From Candidatus Alistipes intestinigallinarum (GTDB lineage Bacteria; Bacteroidota; Bacteroidia; Bacteroidales; Rikenellaceae): a DNA stretch of 64,000 bases. Below, in pieces: positions 25,786 through 33,949 of the stretch; positions within the stretch are counted from its first letter, which is position 1; every line of letters begins with the position of its first letter. The stretch is from assembly GCA_019115745.1 (NCBI GenBank), contig DXDA01000056.1:1-64000 (forward strand), read 5' to 3'. A program made the translations under genes and the position numbers. Under the pieces are notes generated by a model. The model saw only the letters and a list, made by a program, of their open reading frames with translations. It did not search any database and was not told the DNA's origin.

Positions 25786-27012
25786 TCATCCGATGCTTGT
25801 GACGTTGTATTTGGTGATTTCGGAGAGGAAGGCCTGCTGCTTCGGGTCTTCGGGGTCGTAGTCGAGACCGTCGGCCTTGCGGGCCTCCCAGACCTTCATG
25901 TAGATGGGTTTCGAACGGGTCGGCGGGCGGTTGACGATCTGCAGCGAGGAGGTGTCGAGACCGAGGACGGCGGTGATGACCTCGCGGATGGGCTCGGTGA
26001 GTTCGGCCTGTTCGGCGAGGATCACCGTGTTGAGTGCCACCTCGTACTCGTGGAGGATGCGCTCGGCATTGAATCCCGAGGCGTAGTCCAGGCCGCTCAG
26101 GGTCCGGAACCAGGAGTGCGCCACGACGATGTCGCCGACGGCCTGTTCATGCAGGGCCTGCCAGTCGCCTTCGTTCTGAGCGGTGATGGGGATGAAGCGC
26201 GAGTTGTCGTCGTCGCCGCCGTCGCGGATGACGAACATCACCTGCCCGGGATTCCCGGCAAACTTGCGTTCGGCCATCCTGACGATGCGTTCGGCTTCGG
26301 CCTCGCTGTCGACCGTCGAGTCGAGCATCATCACGCCCGACAACTGGAAGGAGTTGTCCAGCCGGGAGATGTTCCAACGGTCGGTCTTGTAGGCGATGGC
26401 CGAGACGTTGAATCCGGCGATGTAGGTCGGGACGCCGTAGTGCTCGAACATGGGTTCGTAATCCTTGTAGTGGACGATTGCGCGGAGGGTCCCGTCCTCC
26501 TGGGGCTCGAAGTTCGGGTAGAGCGGCAGGGTGCGGGCCTCGTCGGGTTTGAAGGCCGACCAGTCGTGGTGGAGGAGGATGTGCTCCGAGTCGCGTGCCA
26601 CGCGGCAGCGGGAGGCGTCCTGGTGGTAGAGCGAGAGGAACGAGTGGTCGGCATCGGTGACGATTTCGAGGAAGGCGTTTCCGAAGAGCGACTTGTCGAA
26701 TGCCAGTTTGTTGAGCACCTGCCTCAGACTCTCCCCGCTTCCGTTCACGCGGCGGACGAATGCCGCCAGGGCGGGCAGTCGAGCCTCGTCGCAGACAAAC
26801 CCCTTTCCGGAGATGTAGTCGGCCTTGTCGTTGATGATGCGGCGATGGGTGGTCGACCGGCGGGCCATCAGGGCGAGGGCTGCGGGGAAGAGGTTGTCGT
26901 CGCCCCAGCGCCAGAAGCGGTCGTTTTCGACCCGCGTCGTACCCAGTGTGACATAGGGGTCCGTGCGATTGGCGACGGCGACGGCGGTTTTGAAGTTTTT
27001 CGCTTTGCTCAT
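25786..27012 (-). CDS. Phage portal protein
   Basis: 408 aa from ATG 27012. WRWGDDNLFPAALALMARRSTTHRRIINDKADYISGKGF and FDKSLFGNAFLEIV are typical of portal proteins of Bacteroidota phages, the dodecameric vertex through which DNA enters and leaves the capsid. Full length with no frameshift. It follows the capsid gene and precedes the connector, with a strong hairpin in each gap. The terminase that would dock on it is not encoded in the window. Confidence 0.82.
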   Translation of the reverse strand: MSKAKNFKTAVAVANRTDPYVTLGTTRVENDRFWRWGDDNLFPAALALMARRSTTHRRIINDKADYISGKGFVCDEARLPALAAFVRRVNGSGESLRQVLNKLAFDKSLFGNAFLEIVTDADHSFLSLYHQDASRCRVARDSEHILLHHDWSAFKPDEARTLPLYPNFEPQEDGTLRAIVHYKDYEPMFEHYGVPTYIAGFNVSAIAYKTDRWNISRLDNSFQLSGVMMLDSTVDSEAEAERIVRMAERKFAGNPGQVMFVIRDGGDDDNSRFIPITAQNEGDWQALHEQAVGDIVVAHSWFRTLSGLDYASGFNAERILHEYEVALNTVILAEQAELTEPIREVITAVLGLDTSSLQIVNRPPTRSKPIYMKVWEARKADGLDYDPEDPKQQAFLSEITKYNVTSIG

Positions 27013-27034
27013 GGGAAAATTTCGGATTTCGGGG

Positions 27035-27073
27035 GAGTGCCGCCACACCCTGTGGCGGGTTGCGGCGGCGCTC
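27035..27073. repeat. Hairpin between capsid and portal genes
   Basis: GAGTGCCGCC (27035-27044) pairs with GGCGGCGCTC (27064-27073) with one G-T, and CCACA/TGTGG forms an inner stem. It lies just after the capsid stop and before the portal start. Confidence 0.65.
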
Positions 27074-27081
27074 GGTGTGAA

Positions 27082-28059
27082 TTACTGTTTGTAGGCGTAG
27101 GTGATCAGGGCATCGTCGAGGAGTGCACATCCGGCCATGAAGACGGCGCGCTGACGGTTCTCCATCTCGTCGGGGTTGTACCACATGCGGACTTCGTTTC
27201 CGGGCATGTCGGCGGTGTTGACGGCCAGGACGAGGTTGCGGCGGTCGGTGAGCAGGCAGAACGACTGGTGGAGGCTCGTGCTCATGAGATAGCTGCCCAT
27301 GCGCACGTCGACGACCGGGATGCCGTGGTATGCGAGGATCTTGCGGCCGTTCACCGAGTCGAGGTACGCGGAGTCTACGCCCTTTTCGTCGAGGTACTTC
27401 TCGTAGAGGTAATAGATGTCCGAGGAGACGAAGTAGGCGAGCTGTCCTTCGGCCTTGAGGTATTGGGCTCTGGGGTCGGCCTGCGTCCAGAGTTCGTCGA
27501 AGAGCTCGACGGCGAAGGTGTTGTTTTCGAGGTCGGCGGCCTGGTAGGTGGAGTTGTAGATGCTCTGTTCGGTGACGAGCTCCTTGATGAGCTTGAGGAA
27601 TCCGTCGAAGGTGTTGTATCCGGATCCTGCCGAGGTGTCTCCGGCCCACATCGTTGCGCGGATGTTCTCGGCAAGGGCCTTGCGGAAGAGTTCGGTTTCG
27701 GCCTGTTCGAGAATCGTCCCGGAGAGGTCCTCCATGTTGACGCCCACGATCGAGGAGACCTTCTCGTAGACCATCGAGAAGTAGTCTGCGGCGGAGAATC
27801 CCAACTCGGCCTTCACGCGCTGGAGGTCGATCGTCTTTTCGAAGCGCTTGGCGGCGCTGCTGCCGGTCCATCCGGCTTCGGTGAACTTCTGAAGGATGTT
27901 CCGCTGTCCGTCCCAGAGTTGGATGTGGGCGGCCTGCGGCATGTTGTAGAGGACGCGGACGCCGAGCTCTTCGGCCGACTGCCCGGTCAGAATCGGCCGG
28001 AAGAAGATGTTTTCGAGGTCGGAACCGGTGTACTGTTTGGCATTTTCAAGGTAAGTCAT
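27082..28059 (-). CDS. Phage major capsid protein
   Basis: 325 aa from ATG 28059 (MTYLENAKQYTG). A long N-terminal helical part, the IVGVNMEDLSGTILEQAETELFRKAL helix, TMWAGDTSAGSGYNTFDGFLK and the late KILAYHGIPVVDV strand suggest the HK97-type capsid fold. Its place between a ClpP-like protease and a portal supports the call. It is the only capsid-like gene in the window and is intact. Confidence 0.78.
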   Translation of the reverse strand: MTYLENAKQYTGSDLENIFFRPILTGQSAEELGVRVLYNMPQAAHIQLWDGQRNILQKFTEAGWTGSSAAKRFEKTIDLQRVKAELGFSAADYFSMVYEKVSSIVGVNMEDLSGTILEQAETELFRKALAENIRATMWAGDTSAGSGYNTFDGFLKLIKELVTEQSIYNSTYQAADLENNTFAVELFDELWTQADPRAQYLKAEGQLAYFVSSDIYYLYEKYLDEKGVDSAYLDSVNGRKILAYHGIPVVDVRMGSYLMSTSLHQSFCLLTDRRNLVLAVNTADMPGNEVRMWYNPDEMENRQRAVFMAGCALLDDALITYAYKQ

Positions 28060-28142
28060 GGTTTTTGTTGTTTTTTGAAGGTTTATGATAAGATTCGGCG
28101 TCGGGAAAATCCTTCGGCCTTTTTTTCGGATGCGGGGCGGGG

Positions 28143-29015
28143 TCAGTTGCGGAAACACTTGGCATCCTCGGCATAGGCGCGTTCGTTTGCCGAGCGGATG
28201 GTTTCGCCGCAGGAGGGGTCTTCGCAGGGCCGCACGCGGGTCGGGGCGATCCGCCGTCGGGTCTCCTCGGCGACGATCGACGACCGGCGGTGCAGCTCCC
28301 GCATCTCCGCTTCGGAGTGGAGGATGTTCCGGTCGGCCGCGGGCTGCGGGCCGCTCTTCGCGCCGAGTTCCGCGAGGAGCCGTTTCCAGCCGCGAGCGAT
28401 GTTCTGCGTCAGGGTATTCCCGGCCTGTCGGGCGGGTTCGATCACGCGGTCGGCCAGCCCGGCGGCAATAGCCTCCTCGGGCGAGAGCCAGCGTCCGTTT
28501 CCGTTGTTTTCGGACATCAGGGCTTCGAACTCCTCGGCGGGACGCCCCGAACGGGCGGCGTAGACGGCGGCGATGCGGGCATCGGTCTGGTGGAGGAGCT
28601 CGATCTCGGAGGCGATCTCGGAGGCATTTCCTTCGGTGGCGCAGATCGCGTTGTGGATCAGGTAGAGGGCGTTTTCAGAGATCTCCCGGGCCCCTTCGGA
28701 GGCGGCCTGGGCGATGATCGTGGCGGCCGAGGCGGTGTACCCGTAGCAGCGGGTTACGATCCGTGCGGGGAGCTGGCGCAGGGCGTCGAGGATCAGCAGG
28801 GCGTCGTTGACGTCGCCGCCCGTCGAGCGGATGTTGACCACCACCTCCGGGGCCTCGATCTCGGCGATGCGCCGCAGGGCGTCGCGGAAGCGTTCGTAGG
28901 TTGCCACACGGGCGTCGGGGTCATCGAACTGCCACTCTTCGGGGATTCCGATGGTCCCCTCGATGTCGATCTGGCAGCAGTCGGCGGAGTTGTTGATTTG
29001 GATTTCCGATTTCAT
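28143..29015 (-). CDS. ClpP-like phage head-maturation protease
   Basis: 290 aa. The S14/ClpP core is clear: NIRSTGGDVNDA (60-72), YGYTASAATI with the nucleophile Ser near 96, and LIHNA with His near 121. The segment where ClpP normally has its catalytic Asp reads NNGNGRWLSPEEA, so that Asp may be missing or displaced. The C-terminal 80 residues are charged and could be a scaffold for capsid assembly. It directly precedes the capsid gene in transcription order. Confidence 0.85.
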   Translation of the reverse strand: MKSEIQINNSADCCQIDIEGTIGIPEEWQFDDPDARVATYERFRDALRRIAEIEAPEVVVNIRSTGGDVNDALLILDALRQLPARIVTRCYGYTASAATIIAQAASEGAREISENALYLIHNAICATEGNASEIASEIELLHQTDARIAAVYAARSGRPAEEFEALMSENNGNGRWLSPEEAIAAGLADRVIEPARQAGNTLTQNIARGWKRLLAELGAKSGPQPAADRNILHSEAEMRELHRRSSIVAEETRRRIAPTRVRPCEDPSCGETIRSANERAYAEDAKCFRN

Positions 29016-29018
29016 GAT

Positions 29019-29279
29019 TCAGTTTTTGGAGTGGTTGTAGAATGCGTTTCGGGCTTTTTCGTAGGAGCAGCAGAAGGTTGCGGCCGCGACCTCGAAGGCT
29101 TCGCAGCGGGGCATCCCCTGGCGTTGGAGACGCTCCACTTCGTCGCGGATGGCCTGGCGTTCGCAGGCCCGGGCGTCGATGAATCCGCGGTCGAGGAGTT
29201 TGAGGAGCGCCTGCCGGAGCGGGAGACCGCGGACTTCGCGGATCAGCACTTCGGCCAGTTTTTCGTCGATTCGGGTCAT
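29019..29279 (-). CDS. Small phage-block protein, unknown function
   Basis: 86 aa from ATG 29279, which overlaps the stop of the 786-aa gene in an ATGA. It is helical and charged, with a Cys-containing C-terminal part (FEVAAATFCCSYEKARNAFY) that looks like a helix-turn-helix. I do not recognise a family. Similar small genes occur beside protease/capsid genes in Bacteroidota prophages, by impression only. Confidence 0.6.
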   Translation of the reverse strand: MTRIDEKLAEVLIREVRGLPLRQALLKLLDRGFIDARACERQAIRDEVERLQRQGMPRCEAFEVAAATFCCSYEKARNAFYNHSKN

Positions 29280-31636
29280 GCTTCGTCGATGCGTTCGAAG
29301 AGACACTTTACGGAGGCTTCCCGGGGGTCGTAGTCGTCGATTTCGCGGAGTGCGGCGGTGACGATCCCCTCCCCGGTGTCGATCCGGAATGCGGAGCGGA
29401 TGTCGGGGGCTCCGGTCCCGGGCGCAAAGAGCGCCTCGAATTCGTGAGGAGCGATCCGCAGACGGAGCGAAATGCGTTCGCGGAGGGCTTCGCGGCGGAC
29501 CTGATGGTCGTAGTAGCGGTGGAGACCCTGGGCGCCGTCGCGGTCCTCGAATCCCAGCGTAAAGGGCTCCGTGTCGTCGTCGCCGGGGTGGAGGAAGGCG
29601 ATGAGTGGGTATTCGCTCTGCCCCGAGGGGTACCCCCATCGCTCGTTTTCGGGCAGGGGCTTGATCCCGACGTAGCGAACGATGCGGGGTGTGAAGTTCG
29701 TGCCGTCGTCTTCGGCGTCGTCGCGGTCTCCGACCTGCAGGAGTAGGGCCGACGGGGCGTTGAGATAGTGTCCCGTGGAGTTGAGCGAGGGGGCGAAGAG
29801 GGGGTTGCGGAGGACCTTTTCGCCCTGCAGCGAGGCGTAGGAGGGAACCTCGAAGCTCCAGCTCCCGAGCGTGGTCTCTTCGTCGGCGTCGAAACGGGTC
29901 ACGGCCCCGTCACCCTCCTGGAACCGCCAGGTGCGCACTTCGTGGATTTCGGGAGCGATCTGCTGCCGGACGACGGGCTGCGAGAAGTCGGTCCGACGGC
30001 TCCAGTCGACCGCTTCTCCGATACCGAAGAAGTCGGGTTCGGGCTCGATCCATACGGTGCGGGTCGGCTCTTCGGTGTAGAACCTCAGGTTGAAGAGGTG
30101 TGCGAGGGCTTCGAGCAGCTCGGACTGCTGTATGTCGTGCCGGGCGACGTCGGCGAAGTCGATCGACGAACCGAACGCCGGTCCGGGTTGAAAGACGGGC
30201 CGCAGCGAACACTCCTTGTGCAACGTGAGCTGCATCCCCTCCTCGGCCCCTGCGAAGTAGATCTGGTTGAAGTATTTGGGCGAGGTCGGGGATACTTTTT
30301 CCGAAGGGGTCCGGAGTTTCACCTCGACGGTTGTCTCTCCCGTTTCGTCGATATACCCGTTGTAGAGGGCCCAGTCACCGGTGTAGGGTACCCACTGCGC
30401 ATTTTCGTAGATCTGCAGCTTGAGATTGGAGAGTTTTCCCGTCTCGGGGCTGTTGAGCACGATCGTGCGCGCGATGAAGGTGGTCCATATGACATCCTGA
30501 ATGATGCCTCGGGTCAGGCTCAGCCGGTATTGGTTTCCGGGCTGATGGTCGAAGACGATTACCCGGTATAAGAAGTTGTTCGTGAGCTGGTTGCGGAGGT
30601 CTTCGTAACGGTTGGCCAGTTGGAATCCGAATTCGGCGCCGGGTCCGAGATAGATGGTGTCGAATCCGGAGAGACGATCCCGGGAGAGGATTCGGTGGGT
30701 GGTGGTGTATTTGAGGTAGTATTCGAATCCGACGGTGATTTCGGACGGGGGCGTGAAGCAGATTTTGTCGTCGACCGTCGAGAAGCAGTTGCCGTTGTTG
30801 TAGAGTCCGCTGATGGCCTCTCCGTCGACATCGATGGCCTGGGGTGTGGCCGTGTCGACGATGTTTCCGACGGTGTTGGCCAGGGCCTTGGGGTTGGCCG
30901 TGACGCGTCCGAATTCGTTTCCGGTTGCGGTGGCGGGCCCGAGCCTCCGTGCCTGAAATCCCATCCGGTTGACAGCCGCGGCGGTGTCGCGTGAGGCGTA
31001 GGCCCCGCTCATGTAGAGCGACTGGAAGAGCTCCGACTCGAAAAAACGGCTTTTGACGCGGTATCCGGCCTGTGAGAAGATTGTCCCGACGAGCGTGGCG
31101 ACGTGCAGGAAGGGGTGGTAATCCTCCACGGCGAGAAACCGTTCCGCGGGGAGCAGGTCCGACGAGCTGTTCTGCTGCTCGTAATCGTCGTGGTGGACGG
31201 GGAAGAACCGGACGGGAGAGTCGTCGGTCCAACTTTGGTAGATGGCCGTGGGGGTCAGCTTTCCGGACCAGTCGATTCCGAGTTCGTCGAATTTGCTTCG
31301 TGCGGCCTGTTCGGCCCACCCGGCCCCGCCGCTGCGGATCTCGATTTCGTACCGGGCGCCCTTCACGGCGAGCAGGCGGACGCTCCCTTCGATCAACACG
31401 GCACCCTCTTCAGTGAGTTCGGCGCGGTGCGGCGCCTCGTTGAAGAGCAGGGCGGAGTCGGGGTCCTCGGCGAACTGCAGAATCGGACGGTTGCGGGGCG
31501 TGACCGGAAGCTCGATCTTCAGCGAACGCCCTTCGCGTGCGTCGTCGATCGTTTCGGTCCGTGCGGCGTCGTACCCGGGTACGGCGATGGCGTCGGTTCC
31601 CAGGTCGCAAATCATTCCGTCGATGCTCAGTTCCAT
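29276..31636 (-). CDS. Large phage-type virion protein, unknown function
   Basis: 786 aa from ATG 31636 (MELSIDGMICDLG); the track's 966-aa version runs back through the 321-aa gene. No signal peptide. It is rich in beta-strand and aromatic residues throughout, with no enzyme motif, which fits a tail-tip, baseplate or adhesin protein. It is coupled to the upstream gene by a 10-nt overlap and to the downstream small gene by 4 nt. The function is inferred only from its place in the block. Confidence 0.6.
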   Translation of the reverse strand: MELSIDGMICDLGTDAIAVPGYDAARTETIDDAREGRSLKIELPVTPRNRPILQFAEDPDSALLFNEAPHRAELTEEGAVLIEGSVRLLAVKGARYEIEIRSGGAGWAEQAARSKFDELGIDWSGKLTPTAIYQSWTDDSPVRFFPVHHDDYEQQNSSSDLLPAERFLAVEDYHPFLHVATLVGTIFSQAGYRVKSRFFESELFQSLYMSGAYASRDTAAAVNRMGFQARRLGPATATGNEFGRVTANPKALANTVGNIVDTATPQAIDVDGEAISGLYNNGNCFSTVDDKICFTPPSEITVGFEYYLKYTTTHRILSRDRLSGFDTIYLGPGAEFGFQLANRYEDLRNQLTNNFLYRVIVFDHQPGNQYRLSLTRGIIQDVIWTTFIARTIVLNSPETGKLSNLKLQIYENAQWVPYTGDWALYNGYIDETGETTVEVKLRTPSEKVSPTSPKYFNQIYFAGAEEGMQLTLHKECSLRPVFQPGPAFGSSIDFADVARHDIQQSELLEALAHLFNLRFYTEEPTRTVWIEPEPDFFGIGEAVDWSRRTDFSQPVVRQQIAPEIHEVRTWRFQEGDGAVTRFDADEETTLGSWSFEVPSYASLQGEKVLRNPLFAPSLNSTGHYLNAPSALLLQVGDRDDAEDDGTNFTPRIVRYVGIKPLPENERWGYPSGQSEYPLIAFLHPGDDDTEPFTLGFEDRDGAQGLHRYYDHQVRREALRERISLRLRIAPHEFEALFAPGTGAPDIRSAFRIDTGEGIVTAALREIDDYDPREASVKCLFERIDEA

Positions 31637-32592
31637 GACACGCTGTTTTTGGGACGTACAACCAGTTCCAGGGCGCGGAGCACTCCGCGCTGCTGCACGA
31701 CGGCCTCCTGGGTGACGACATCGACCGGCGTGCAGGCCTCGCCGTCGATGCTCCACACCTGCGGGGCCGCAATGATCTCGGCGAGAGCCTCCAGCACCTC
31801 GGGGGTCTCGTATGCCGAGACGAGTTCCGTTTCGCGGTCGGTTTCGGCGGCGGTGACGAGGATGCCGTCGGCGCTTTCGGCGCGTTGCTTGGCAATGCGG
31901 AGCGTGGTGGAGCGCACCACGGGGAAGGAGTAGTGCTCGATCGATCCGCAGTGGGTTCTCCAGGCCATTCTCACGGCCTCCTGCGAGGCGGGGATCACCG
32001 TGTAGCGGACCACGCCGCAGGCCCCGGCATCGACCGTCAAGGTCTCGCACGCCGGGAAATCCCGGGTGTCGAGGCGGAAGATCTGAATTCCGACGCCTTC
32101 GGAATGGTAGCTTTCGGCCGTTACGGAGTCGGCGGATTGCCCGGAGACGGTCACGGCGCAGGCTTCGTCGCTCCACAGGGTGAGTTCGTCGGCGGCCCCT
32201 TCGGGGATGAGGCGTTCGAGCGGCATGGTGGTGCGGATGCAGGGGGCTGCAGGGACCTCGTCTCCGGGGAGGAAGGTGCGGGCCGGAGCCGTTGCCGCGA
32301 CGGCTTCGCTGCCGGTTTCCAGGGCGTCGACCCGGACCGTGATGCTGCGCTCTCCGGCCGGTTGGAATCCGGTGCCGCCCGTCGTGGGGGTGAACTGCAG
32401 GGTCCGGCGCAGCATCGGGGCGATGTCGAATGCCGCGGAGGTCGTCTCGGCGAACCGTTTGGCTCCGACGAGGGTCTCGGAAGCCTCGTCGACGATCCTG
32501 ACGTCGAGATTCCCGGCAGTCTCCTGCTCGACGGCATAGCGGATCGCCTGTCCGAGCGGGGCGTACGGTTGCGGAATTTGGGTGAATTGCAT
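31627..32592 (-). CDS. Phage-type virion protein, unknown function
   Basis: 321 aa (MQFTQIPQPYAPLGQAIRYAV). Predominantly beta, Thr/Ala-rich and without a signal peptide, resembling tail or fibre-associated proteins of Bacteroidota prophages. It is the first gene of the phage block; its start is about 600 nt downstream of the operator-promoter at 33190-33229. No homologue can be named from the sequence alone. Confidence 0.55.
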   Translation of the reverse strand: MQFTQIPQPYAPLGQAIRYAVEQETAGNLDVRIVDEASETLVGAKRFAETTSAAFDIAPMLRRTLQFTPTTGGTGFQPAGERSITVRVDALETGSEAVAATAPARTFLPGDEVPAAPCIRTTMPLERLIPEGAADELTLWSDEACAVTVSGQSADSVTAESYHSEGVGIQIFRLDTRDFPACETLTVDAGACGVVRYTVIPASQEAVRMAWRTHCGSIEHYSFPVVRSTTLRIAKQRAESADGILVTAAETDRETELVSAYETPEVLEALAEIIAAPQVWSIDGEACTPVDVVTQEAVVQQRGVLRALELVVRPKNSVSWN

Positions 32593-32701
32593 GGTAAAAG
32601 GGATTTAGGGGAAATGTTTCGAGGGTGTTTGGAGCCGACCAGGAAGGACCCGGATTCGGTTCGGAACCGGGTTGGCCCGAGAGAACGTCTTGGATACGGC
32701 C

Positions 32702-32925
32702 CGGCGGTTTTCGAGAGAGGACGTGAATCCGGAGGTTGCCCGGCAGTTTTCGAGAGAGAGGGACCGGCCCCGGAGACTCCCTGTTGGTTTTCGAGAGGAG
32801 GAGCGTGAGCCCGGAGGCAGCCCGGCCGTTTTCGAGAGAGGGGACGGCTCCGAAGACTCCCCGTCGGTTTTCGAGAGAGGAAGTGAATCCGGAAGCAGTC
32901 CGGCGGTTTTCGAGAGAGGGAGGGA
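32702..32925. repeat. Degenerate ~40-bp tandem repeat array
   Basis: GGTTTTCGAGAGAGG or a close variant occurs six times, its GTTTTCGAG core starting at 32707, 32746, 32787, 32828, 32867 and 32906 (spacing 39, 41, 41, 39, 39). The intervening segments alternate between two types, one like GTGAATCCGGAGGCAGCCCGG and one like GGACGGCTCCGGAGACTCCC, so the higher-order unit is about 80 bp. The spacers are similar to each other, so this is not a CRISPR. Unit lengths are not multiples of three and several frames stay open, so coding is unlikely. Confidence 0.85.
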
Positions 32926-33189
32926 ACGGTCCCGGAGACTGCCCGGAGACGGGTTGGAAATGCCCCGGAACCGTCCCGGTCGTGGCGGAAATCGGCAGGA
33001 AGGGAGCACCTTCGAGGGCTGTCGACGCTTCGATGAGGACTTGCCTCGGGACCGGATGCCGGAAGCCTTCCGGGCTGTCGATAACGTGTCGAAAAGATGT
33101 TTATAACTGGTAATATCTCCCGGCAATGGTTTCTCGGACAGCGATTTTTGAATGTTGATAACTTGCCGGTCTCAGGCCTCAGCCTGTGA

Positions 33190-33217
33190 ATTGCAGGACA
33201 AATATACAACCTGCAAT
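33190..33217 (-). promoter_or_regulatory. 28-bp palindromic operator over the -7 box of the phage block
   Basis: ATTGCAGG (33190-33197) and CCTGCAAT (33210-33217) are perfect inverted repeats 12 nt apart. The spacer contains, on the minus strand, TATATTTG (33199-33206), an exact -7 box. A dimeric repressor bound here would block the promoter. Confidence 0.7.
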
Positions 33218-33230
33218 ACCCCCTTGTCAA
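33199..33230 (-). promoter_or_regulatory. Promoter reading into the phage block
   Basis: On the minus strand TTG (33228-33230) is followed, 21 nt later, by TATATTTG (33199-33206), a near-consensus Bacteroidota -33/-7 pair. Transcription would run leftward through about 600 nt containing the repeat array before the first phage gene at 32592. Confidence 0.6.
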
Positions 33231-33283
33231 GAGGCGGGCGCACTTTTTCCAAAAATTATGGAAAACTTTTCGTAAAAAAGTCT

Positions 33284-33291
33284 TACCTTTG
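33284..33291 (+). promoter_or_regulatory. -7 box TACCTTTG for the mqnA-like gene
   Basis: An exact TAnnTTTG match 31 nt before the ATG, with a TTTTCG about 16 nt upstream. It diverges from the phage-block promoter. Confidence 0.6.
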
Positions 33292-33322
33292 TTCTCCGAA
33301 CCAACGTTTATATACCGTATGG

Positions 33323-33880
33323 ATGATGGTCATAGTTCCCCGTATAGCCGTCGTGTCGTGCCTCAGCACGACGCCCTTCATCTATGGTATCCGGCACGAA
33401 GGTAATCTGCGTGCCGAACTCTCGTTGTCTGCCCCATCCGAAATCACCCGCCTCTTTGCCGACGGCCTTGCCGATCTGGCGCTGATCCCGGCTGCCGCCT
33501 ATCCGACGTTGAAGGAGGCCCGCCTGGTCACGGAGTATTGCGTGGGCGGAGTTCCGAAATCGCTTTCCGCACTGCTTGCGTGCGATGATCCGCTGGTCGA
33601 GGCGTGGAAACCCTACGGCAAACTGCCTTGTGCCTTTGGGCTTTGGGTCGCGCGTCCCGAGGTGGAACCGGAGACGGTCGAGGCGTTGCAGTATGCCCTG
33701 ACCTACGGGCTGGAACGGGGCTACGAGGCGATTCTGGAGTCACCGTTTGCCGACGATCCGGGTCGCGCCTACGAGGGGCTGGCCCACTTCGACTACATTT
33801 TCGACAATCAGAAAGACAAGGCACTCAAAAAGTTCTGGGACTCGGGGCTGAAAGTGGCCCCGAGGACCAATCCGGGCTGA
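33323..33880 (+). CDS. mqnA: MqnA-like protein with apparent internal deletion
   Basis: 185 aa from ATG 33323. The first 80 residues look like the start of MqnA (chorismate dehydratase of the futalosine menaquinone pathway): RIAVVSCLSTTPFIYGI, then LFADGLADLALIPAAAYPTL. The end (KPYGKLPCAFGLWVARPEVE, YGLERGYEAIL) matches its C-terminal lobe. About 80 residues that normally lie between (including the SRTS-type segment) are missing after ALLACDDPL, in frame. In MqnA these residues help build the substrate cleft, so this protein is probably altered or inactive. Family positions are from memory. Confidence 0.65.
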   Translation: MMVIVPRIAVVSCLSTTPFIYGIRHEGNLRAELSLSAPSEITRLFADGLADLALIPAAAYPTLKEARLVTEYCVGGVPKSLSALLACDDPLVEAWKPYGKLPCAFGLWVARPEVEPETVEALQYALTYGLERGYEAILESPFADDPGRAYEGLAHFDYIFDNQKDKALKKFWDSGLKVAPRTNPG

Positions 33881-33949
33881 AGGGCATAGCGGACCGCAGG
33901 GCCCGCCTCTCTTGATTACGGATTTACGAACCTTTACAGAGAGCCTTTC

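Noticed and set aside
26050-28176. 708-aa plus ORF opposite portal and capsid genes
   Set aside because: Antisense shadow with Val/Gly/Asp-rich low-complexity composition; the minus-strand genes show clear families.
24420-32592. Tailocin or contractile injection system
   Set aside because: Capsid, portal and head protease are present while sheath, tube, baseplate spike and tape measure are not visible, the reverse of a tailocin.
32702-32925. CRISPR array
   Set aside because: Repeats are short and degenerate, the spacers are similar to each other, and there are no cas genes.
32672-33113. Arg/Glu/Ser-rich ORFs (125 and 144 aa) across the repeat array, and a 173-aa ORF on the other strand
   Set aside because: Repeat units of 39-41 bp are not multiples of three, all frames stay open because stop codons are rare in the unit, and no start context or family is seen. 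Treated as a non-coding repeat.
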